64,000 nucleotides of DNA from NCBI GenBank assembly GCA_027924585.1, contig BSBM01000319.1:4679001-4743000 (forward strand), written 5' to 3'. This stretch comes from Larix kaempferi. Lineage: Eukaryota > Streptophyta > Pinopsida > Pinales > Pinaceae. Positions 56,364 to 64,000 of the stretch are shown here, piece after piece. Both the position numbers and the translations under genes were made by a program. A model generated the notes under the pieces. The model was not told the DNA's origin, searched no databases, and worked only from the letters and a program-made list of their open reading frames with translations. Numbering within the stretch: position 1 is the stretch's first letter; each line of letters begins with the position of its first letter.

Positions 56364-56850
56364 TTGGTTGTGTGTAGACCTGCTCAGAATCGAAATCAGA
56401 ATCCCCCTGTTAAAACAAAGATTCTCCATGCAGACTTGGTTGATAGAAACGTGCTAATGACAATAACATCCACCATAAATGATAGCTTGATCAATCGTTA
56501 TGGGAGCAACATATTGCCTGGTAGAAGCATTACAAAAAAAATAGGCTTCGAACTAAAAAAAGAGGCCAATATGATCGCGGAGATGCAATATTTTCTATGA
56601 CAATACTGCCTGATAGCATAATAGAGCCAATTGATCAAGTGTGTAAAGTTCGCTCTCTCCCACCAGATATGACAATAAATGAGCTTATCACATATGGTGA
56701 GTCATATGTTGTTGGATCCGTTGCAGCAATTGTCGTTGGTTGTGAGTACAACAACAAGCAACTGGACTTCTTCATCCGAGACGGGCAAACAACAAATGAT
56801 TTTGCAACTATAAGCTTCACTTTCCTTGATTTTTTTTTTGTTTTTTTTAT
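56364..56850 (+). pseudogene. RPA70-like OB-fold coding traces
   Basis: First frame 56364-56600 has TKILHADLVDRNVLMTI and INRYGSNILPGRSI, the style of a replication protein A large-subunit OB fold. After a one-base shift the second frame (56597 on) has SIIEPIDQVCKVRSLPPDMT and EYNNKQLDFFIRDGQ, which continues the same kind of domain. An alternative reading is an exon ending at the donor-like GTGAGT at 56698. The shift and absent neighbours suggest a decayed or transposed fragment, such as those carried by mobile elements. Assignment is by recollection of family style only. Confidence 0.35.
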
Positions 56851-56965
56851 TTCTTGCCAATTTTTGTGTACATTCCTCAAATTCATTTTCTTTTCCTCTA
56901 CTTTCTAAATAAAACAAAATAAGAAAAAAAAGAGTCAACACATAAATTTAATACAAAAGGAAAAA
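56706..56965 (+). repeat. Long flanking direct duplication, left copy
   Basis: About 258 bp from ATGTTGTTGG to ACAAAAGGAAAAA, repeated at 60210-60468 with about 98% identity outside homopolymers. The two copies lie exactly outside the short-LTR element. Confidence 0.9.
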
Positions 56966-57132
56966 GAATCGAAAGTACTTGATTAAATTACTAAGAAATA
57001 AGAGACATTTATACATCTGAAATAGGCCCAGTGATAGCTGTCACAGCTGGGCAAATGAGAGTTCCTATGTGAGCTTAACTCACACAAGCTGGCTCACGAT
57101 AACTGGCAGTGTTGGAAATACCAATGCCAACA

Positions 57133-58056
57133 CCCCTCCATAAGTGAAACGTAGGGAGGAAACAAAAAACAAACAAAGATGGGTTCCGGCAACTAAGCCT
57201 GATGAGGTACCCATGTACAAACTACTCTCATAAACGGAGAAAAGAAGGAAACCTCATGGGAAAAACTCCTCCCCAAAAGAGAGAAAATCACACGTGCCAA
57301 AAAAAGGCAATGGAGCTGAAACTGATGAAGATCCAAGTATCAAGTTTCGAACTCCTAAATGTATAATCCAAACTGCTGATGCACACCACCCCAAGTAAGC
57401 ATTGGATACCACCCCCCCACAATGCTGAACTGAGTGGAAAAGATGGTGGTAGAGAATGTCACAACTGATGGCAAAAGGATGAAGGTGCTAGTTGAAACCG
57501 GTGATAATGTCCAAAAAAACACTCCATTGTGACAAGCTCCAAGACACTGCGAAACAAAGCAGTTCAGGAAGACGAAAGCCTGGTGATACTCCAACAAACT
57601 ATCTGCATGAGTAGCCCGAAATCCACTACTCAAAATTGCATAATGAGAGGTACCATCAAAATATGCCATCATGGACAACAATCCTCATTATGGGTTCCGA
57701 CAAACAAATCCATTTTAGATACCCATTTACAAGTGAGGAATCAATACAGTTCATTGACAAATGTGGTGTGCAACCATTCTTTGGAAAGAGAGCATAGATG
57801 TCAGCGCAATGCTACAAACAAAGGCAATAAAATGAAGGCTCCAAGGGTAGTGATGGCAAATATACGGCCAAAAACCCTCGAACACAATAGGCAAAGTGAT
57901 GCCAAAAGACCTCCAAATCATGAATTCTCCCCCATTAAACACAACTGAGGGATGCATCAATAGATATCGATCAAATATCAATCAATGAAGCAAACCAGTC
58001 AAAGCTTCAGTCAACTGGAATCACTGGTCAAACATCAGTGGACCACTCAAAGCAAA
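57133..58056 (-). other. 3' internal part of short-LTR element
   Basis: Non-coding or unrecognised between the G-patch frame and the purine tract. No supported reading frame. Confidence 0.5.
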
Positions 58057-58660
58057 TCAATGGTAAGAGGAACATTGTACAATCGAAGACACACATCGAT
58101 ATGAAGTCCTCAAACATCCATTTAAATGATTCCATGACCTTTCATCAATCCAACCACAATGAATAGTCGACACCGGTCCATGGTTTTGTCTTTCACATCT
58201 TTTCTGGAAATTCTGAAAAGTAGAGTTGGCAGTCTTCCAAGAATTTTGTTTCATGGGCACATTCCTCCGTTTCTTGTGAGGATGTCTATATGGAAAATAG
58301 TTTTGTTCTGGCTTAACAGAAGAAGCAGGCTGAGGTTTTGGTTCACTCATAGAAGCAACAACAACATTCTCAAGTTTTGGCTTGTTATGGGAAACCAACT
58401 GAGCAATGTCACATTCATCAACGGGTTGCTCTTTGTTCTGAATTCCACCATTAACAAATACAACATTCCTTGACTCAACAAGGCCAGCTGAAGACAAAGA
58501 GGGAGCAGCAACATCATATCCAAGACCCATTCTTGAGGTCTACAACTTAGGGGAAATAGGAACAGTAATTCCATGTCCATTCTTCCCAAGTCCTCCTCCG
58601 GTATAGCCCATTTTTCTCAGCAGGTGAGACCCAATACCTATAGTGTACATTTTTCAAAGC
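58057..58660 (-). pseudogene. G-patch-like domain in the short-LTR element
   Basis: Minus strand from about 58655: [17 protein letters not shown], then [12 protein letters not shown], an in-frame TAG near 58540, then RMGLGYD and a 150-codon tail (to 58057) with basic KKRRNVP and YFPYRHP motifs. Spacing of the Gly residues and GLGYD fits the G-patch, an RNA-binding domain of splicing and RNA-helicase partners. A frameshift near 58640 separates it from the coiled-coil frame ending FEKC, which in known G-patch proteins would lead straight into GIGS. It is likely a captured host coding sequence, now broken, although an element-specific ORF is possible. Confidence 0.6.
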
Positions 58661-59340
58661 TAGGAGAAACACAACCATTAGTAGACAATAAAGAATATGA
58701 TGAAATAGAGACATCAACATACTTACAACCAGGTGGGTTGCAATCATCAATAGGTGAGCTCGACAGCTCAACAGTCTTCATCTCAGCATTATGCAGTCGA
58801 GAGACTTTTTCCTCAAGGTCCTGTCTGTAAACCCATAACCCTTGAATTGTCTCATCCTTCTCAGTCAGTTGCAGCAACAGGGAGTCATGTGCTTCCTTCA
58901 AAACTTGATACTCATCAAACATCCTATCATCTTTTGCTTGAAGAGAAGCTGTTGCTGCACGAAACTCATCAACAGAAACCTTTAAGTGAGCAGCCTGATT
59001 AGTTAGTTGGGCATTAGTCTCTTCCAGCCTGCAAACATGCTCCTTTAAGACATCATGTTATGTTGTTGAGAGAGCTTTCACTTCATCTTCCAGATTATTG
59101 AGAAGATCGACCTTTGCTAGAAATTTGTCTTCAAGGTCTCCAAGGAAAGTTTCCATGTTTCTTTGCAGGATATCAACCTTTTGGGAGAGTCAAATTAATC
59201 CTCAATTGATTCTTTAGTTCGACATTCTCTTCCTGCAACAAGGAAACGGTGGACTGCAAGGAAACGAACTCATGACGAAGCTGATCAAGAGCCTTCTTCT
59301 CACGTAATTCCTGTAATCTCCTACCCATCTTCAATAAGCA
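58640..59340 (-). pseudogene. Coiled-coil part of the short-LTR element ORF
   Basis: The minus strand from about 59335 (MGRRLQELREKKALDQL) shows heptad-like helices: QEENVELKNQL (to 59173), then in the next frame ILQRNMETFLGDLEDKF, TAA near 59057, LEETNAQLTNQAAHLK, and 58922-58638 with EYQVLKEAHDSLLLQLTEKD. One frameshift and one stop break it. Together with the G-patch it could have been one protein of about 450 residues. No enzyme motif is visible. Confidence 0.6.
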
Positions 59341-60022
59341 ACAAGCAATACAAATGTGAATGGAAAGCAACGCGTCTTTCTTTTCCTTGAATGGAGATGA
59401 GTGATGGCCACTATCAAATCCCAAAAGCTTGTAAGTCAAACTCCCAAAGTAAATTGATGTGGCATGGATTTTCTTATCACCATAGGTGTGATACCTATGA
59501 GTGAGATGGCAACCAACTTTCAGTGCTGTAAGTAGGATCCACAACTACCCCCAAATGCGTTCTTAATTATTGCTGCTTCTCAGAGGCGCAGATCTCTTCA
59601 ATGAAAGGGGAGCCGACGGAAGCATGACAAGAAGAAAACTAATCTGAGTTTACACGAGTCACCAATAGGACATAGAACAAGCTGTCATAGTGGAGTTCCG
59701 TGGGAATACTGGAAAACGATCTTCAACAATGAAATGCTTGATTCAATGAAACAATCACCACATCCACGTTGAACTCGAAGACGACCACGCTACCTCCGGA
59801 TCTGAGCAGTAGAAAAACAAGTGGAACACAGCAAAATCTTCACCACGGGTCCATGATCAGAATCAATTGTGCTACTGCGTCAAAGAGCCACAGATCTGGG
59901 GCATAAAAAAAATATGCGTGTGCGCAATGGATTTGAGCCACGATCCAAAGAGATCTGGATCTACTAAAAAATAGGCAAGGCAAGATCACAGCCCCTCTCT
60001 CACGAGAGTCAGGGCTGTACCC

Positions 60023-60034
60023 GCTCTGATACCA
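60023..60034 (-). other. Primer binding site of short-LTR element
   Basis: Minus-strand TGGTATCAGAGC directly after the LTR end at 60035. It fixes the orientation and the LTR border. Confidence 0.88.
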
Positions 60035-60209
60035 TGAAAAAAGTATGGAAAGTACTTGATTAAATTACTAAAAAATAGGAGATATTTATACATCTGAAAT
60101 AGGCTCAGTAATAGTTGTCACGGTTGGGTAAATGAGAGTTCCTATGTAAGCTTAACTCACACAAGCTGGCTCACGATAATTGGCAGTGTTGGAAATACCA
60201 ATGCCAACA

Positions 60210-60468
60210 ATGTTGTTGATCCGTTGCAGCAATTGTCGTTGATTGTGAGTACAACAACAAGCAACTGGACTTCTTCATCCGAGACGGGCAAACAACAAAT
60301 GATTTTGCAACTATAAGCTTCACTTTCCTTGATTTATTTTTGTTTTTTATTTCTTGCCAATTTTTGTGTACATTCCTCAAATTCATTTTCTTTTCCTCTA
60401 CTTTCTAAATAAAACAAAATAAGAAAAAAAAGAGTGGACACATAAATTTAATACAAAAGGAAAAAAAA
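60210..60468 (+). repeat. Long flanking direct duplication, right copy
   Basis: Starts right after the LTR end (ATGCCAACA). It matches 56706-56965, including the EYNNKQLDFF coding stretch, with one base deleted in GGATCC and shorter T runs. Confidence 0.9.
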
Positions 60469-60555
60469 CATGGAAAACAAAAACATGGTATTTTTTCACC
60501 TGCAAAGCATGCATTTTGGTTTTGTCTAATGCCTTCCTGAATTTTCTTTTCCAGT

Positions 60556-62446
60556 TGCAAGTGAACGATCAACGAAGCGTATAAAAGATTATTTTTGGGA
60601 GTTCAGCAGCAAGTTGCGATTGATGAGCCGCCATCCTATTTATTCAAGAACATTGTTAGGAATGGTAACAAAGGAAGCCATATGATAAAGACATCGCAGT
60701 CCACTTTCATTGACCCTTTGAATGACGAGCCTGCAATACAATATTTGCTTGCTGTAGTTGAAGCAAAGACACAGGTGATGAAACATTGTTTTTCCTTTTC
60801 ATCGTTCTATTGTCAGGTGCAGTTGTCCATGATAGGAAAAAAAACAGATCTTGCATATTTTTTTTTTCCTTTTCTATTGTAGATTGCATAATGCATACAT
60901 ACATGTCATTCTGTATTGCTGCCACATGTTTAGAAAAATGTGCTAAGCATGATTTGATGCTTTTGCATATACATGCTTATGGGTCTGCAAGTTGTGCCCT
61001 CTTACCTGCAGCAAGAACCTTGCCAACGATATCTTCAAAAAATGCCCATGTTATTCTACTCAGCCGAAATTGCATGTTAAAAAAAAACAAAGCAAAAAAC
61101 AAACATATAGATAAAGATAAAGCTGCAAGAATGCTTGTTTCTGATTTCTGCAGAACAAAATACATGCTTTTATTTCCACCTTCAATAGTTATGCTTCTTT
61201 TTTGGTTGTTTTCCCAGATATCCTATGTTCTTCTTTTAAACAAAAAAACAAGTTTTCCCTCTTTCCTTCCCTTTTCATATGCCTATTGCTCTACTTCATA
61301 AAAATTGTTGTCAAAACAGTTGCAAACTAAACAACATCGGCACATGATTTAGCGTATGTCACATAACATGATTCTACAATAATGTAAAATACATTTCCAT
61401 ACTGGTACCAACTATGGCTCCTGCTAAAGTTAGATGTTCTCTGCCTATTTTCCGTATTCAAACCATTGATTAGGCATGAATATTCTCATTGCTCTTCACA
61501 TTCCGTACACTTGTCAATGCTTTTTTTCATTGTCTTGGCACTGTCTTGCGATACTGACACTCCTATTTGCTAATATCAAATTTTATTTTGTCACTCACAT
61601 ATGCAATAGGTATCCACATTTGTATTTGTTACAACCATAGATGATGTAATTCACATCTTGCACACACATACTCTTCATAATATTCTCTCTATGATATGCT
61701 TCATGTTCAGTTATGACATCAATTGTTTTTTCCCCCTTTGTTTCAGGTTGGATCTCTGCTGTCTCTTTTTGGAAATTCACAGGTTTGCAAAACAAAACAA
61801 AAAATAACAACATTTTTTCATTTGCTTTTTTTTCCTTTGTCTTTCCCACACAGTTTATCATTGCCAATAATGTGGTTCATTTTTCACTGCCAAGGTTTTT
61901 TTTTCCATTGCAAATGCTTTTCTATCTGCTTACCTAGCAAATGCTAACATGTTCTTTATCTAAAGGTTAAATAGAAAATGCCCATACATATAGCCCAATA
62001 TGAAGAAAAAAAAAGGATGCATGTCTGTAATTTTGAAGTATTAGCAAACTCATGATAAGGATCTTCACTCATTGAAACATTCTAATAAACAATACCATTT
62101 CAAGTTGTTTTATGTACCTTGTCATCTTTTGATTGTAAAACACTCTGCTAATCAAATATGCAAACATTTGTGTCAATGGATTTGAAATTTGCAAACACTT
62201 GTCTCGGTTTTGGCATTTTGAACATTAATTTTTTCTTCATTTCAACATCTGTTATGCTTTATGTACTTGAAATTGCATTTATTTTCTCTCCAATTTCACT
62301 TACATTGACCCACACTTCATATGCAGGTGCAATGCTTTATGTACTTGAAATTGCATTTATTTTCTCTCCAATTTCACTTACATTGACCCACACTTCATAT
62401 GCAGGTGCAGGAGGAAAAAGACATTGCAGATGCCACTCCAATATGA
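60556..62446 (+). CDS. Candidate last exons of an unidentified split gene
   Basis: Three stretches fit together in phase 0 with GT-AG borders. Exon a, about 60565-60774, reads GVQQQVAIDEPPSYLFKN to VVEAKTQ, then GTGATG. Exon b, 61747-61782 (36 nt) after TTTCAG, reads VGSLLSLFGNSQ, then GTTTGC. Exon c, 62405-62446 after TATGCAG, reads VQEEKDIADATPI, then TGA. Introns are about 970 and 620 bp and AT-rich. The exon a start is uncertain: an in-frame TGA lies near 60566. Family unknown. A relation to the RPA-like traces 4 kb upstream is possible but unproven. The agreement of three phases could be chance. Confidence 0.35.
62254..62409 (+). repeat. Perfect 78-bp tandem duplication with splice-acceptor-like end
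   Basis: Copies 62254-62331 and 62332-62409 appear identical. Each ends TATGCAGGTGCA, so an acceptor is duplicated. Because 78 is divisible by 3, the overlapping open frame is also kept. Confidence 0.92.
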
Positions 62447-64000
62447 TTGTTCTTACCTCTGTTCCAGGCCTCCGTACAAGCCACTGTCCCAAAGCTCTTG
62501 ATACAGACTGCATATACCGCAACTATAATAGATCTATGGCCGCAGAGTTCATTGTTTTGTCGACAACATTTTGTGCTCCTTTCCTTTTGGACTGTGTATA
62601 TTACTTCTACATCGATTTGTGCAATGCCTCCGACACTTTCCTCGGCAACATCACTTCCTTTTGCAAATACTTTGGCCTCCTAACATGGCCAAGATAACTT
62701 TCTTTAATACTGACCCAAACTTTATTTTGCTCCATACATGGTCTGGATGGAATTATATATATATATATATTTTTTAAGGTCATTTAAATTAGTGGGCCAA
62801 ACTTTTGTTTTTTTGCTAAATATTTTAAAAGCGCGCACGCACACACATATTCCATAGATCTGCTTAAGTTTTAACATATGTCTATCTTGTAATTTGGTTT
62901 TTTTATACAAATAAATGTTGTGAAAGTCTTGCAAATGTTTTCAATCAATTCCATAATCTACACAAATTCTTTTTTTAAATACTCTTTGATAGTACTAAGG
63001 ACATTGAAGAAAGATCAATTATTTCTTAATTGTTTAATTGATTATTATAATCTTATTACTTCTCTCTCATTCATTTGTTGTGAATGGATTATCCTCATAG
63101 AATTTGATTTTTTATGATTATTGATTCAAAAATCATATTTATATTGCCAAATAATCATGAAACAACTAGGAAAATAGCAAAGTTAAATAGCATTTAAAAA
63201 AATAGTCGCTTTTGTTGTAATGGCATATTGTAAGTAGCAATTTGAAACTTGAAATTTGTATGTCATACATGTAAATGTCCTTTTGGTCAACCACGATTCA
63301 TGTAAAAGGAATTGAACATTCATGTAAAAGAATGGTAAAGGAATGGAAATGAAAAAAAAAACAAAAAAACAAAAAAAACTACAATATTACATTGACAATT
63401 TCAACCTACAAGAGGATATCAAAGTGAAAACTACTTGAAGCTAGCATGAAGAACAAGTAACAACACAACTAAGAACCATCTCAAGTGACAGGGTGAGATG
63501 TAAAATAGGGATATGGGAACAACCCAAGAACTCGTGGGAAGAAAGGTTATGATGAGTATGTGAAAATGGGGCAATACAACTTGAACAATTCTTTCCCTTG
63601 CACTATGCATCATACTTGTTAATTAGAGAGAGATTCAATTTGCATATCTAACTCAGATTCAACATTTAAATAGGATATAGTGAGAGGTACATGAAGATTA
63701 GATGAGAAAATAATGCAAAGAAGAAGCAAATGGCTAAGAGTAATGTTAGGGAGGCAATAGGTGTTGATGCAAAGTGAACATGACTAAATCTAATTGAGTA
63801 CATCAAATTCATAATTTAAATTTGCTATTATAACATTGGCACTCATCATAAATTCTTACTTTGTTCTCCTAAAAAATCATTTAAAAATATAAATTTATTG
63901 TTTCATGTGATAAACAAATTATATTTTTATAATTATATAAATTTATATTTTTAAACAAATTGATAAATATTATTTATCTATACACACTCCCTCTTCCATT
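62447..64000. other. No supported gene; simple-sequence tracts
   Basis: AT-rich. (AT)n at 62755-62770, GCGCGCACGCACACACATAT near 62831-62850, and an A-rich run near 63351-63380. No convincing coding sequence. Confidence 0.5.

Larger units (their letters stand above)
56958..60209 (-). mobile_element. Short-LTR non-autonomous retrotransposon with G-patch and coiled-coil cargo
   Basis: Minus-strand element. The 5' LTR is 60035-60209 (175 bp, minus-strand TGTTGGCATT...CTTTTTTCA), followed directly by the tRNA-Met primer site TGGTATCAGAGC (plus 60023-60034). The 3' LTR is about 56958-57132, preceded on the minus strand by the purine tract ATGGAGGGG (57135-57143). LTRs differ at about 11 positions, all transitions. 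The 2.9-kb internal region shows no Gag, protease, RT or integrase; it codes for coiled-coil and G-patch-like sequence. It is flanked by a long direct duplication instead of a 5-bp one. Confidence 0.85.

Noticed and set aside
62158-62697. 179-codon plus-strand open frame
   Set aside because: It spans the 78-bp duplication, an intron-like CT-rich segment and an acceptor; hydrophobic runs come from T-rich DNA. The duplicated unit, not selection, keeps it open.

Overview
The window looks like repeat-dominated nuclear DNA of a seed plant with a large genome. A gymnosperm is my best guess from the overall style, but no marker gene here settles it. There are no prokaryotic features, tRNA or rRNA genes or CRISPR arrays. 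About 49.7 kb is a nest of LTR retrotransposons; the last 14 kb is AT-rich, low-copy-looking DNA with one candidate split gene.

Layout. (1) 1-4872: a young, tandemly arranged, non-autonomous LTR retrotransposon (internal-LTR-internal-LTR) that encodes only Gag plus an aspartic protease. (2) 4873-13479 (E1, 3' part) and 25816-39265 (E2, complete, TSD CGAGT): two copies of a long Ty3/gypsy element. Its order is Gag with five zinc knuckles, protease, a double Gag-capsid-like module, RT, RNase H, integrase, an internal TATA region, accessory ORF1, a coiled-coil accessory ORF2, then the 3' LTR. (3) 13480-24671 and 39271-49687: the same older nest beside each copy. It holds a minus-strand gypsy element (E4), a fragment inserted in the E4 gag gene (E6), a copia integrase fragment, and a second minus-strand gypsy fragment (E5) split by a solo-LTR-like insert. 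(4) 24671/24672 is the junction of a roughly 25-kb tandem duplication that includes E1/E2 and this nest. (5) 49688-64000: diverged tandem repeats, a possible tRNA-derived SINE, a foldback element, RPA-like OB-fold coding traces, a minus-strand short-LTR element carrying coiled-coil and G-patch sequence and flanked by a roughly 258-bp direct duplication, and three phase-compatible candidate exons.

Relative history inferred from nesting: the E4/E5/copia nest is oldest; the long gypsy element then inserted in the E4 gag at CGAGT; next the 25-kb segment duplicated in tandem; last, the gag-protease element inserted in E1 only, E2 keeping the empty site. The old elements carry stops and frameshifts, many at CpG-derived sites. 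The gag-protease element is the only one with long intact reading frames.

The least expected features are the double Gag-like module between protease and RT (seen in two unrelated-looking fragments), the internal promoter-like block before the accessory ORFs, and the G-patch-bearing LTR element with the very long flanking duplication.
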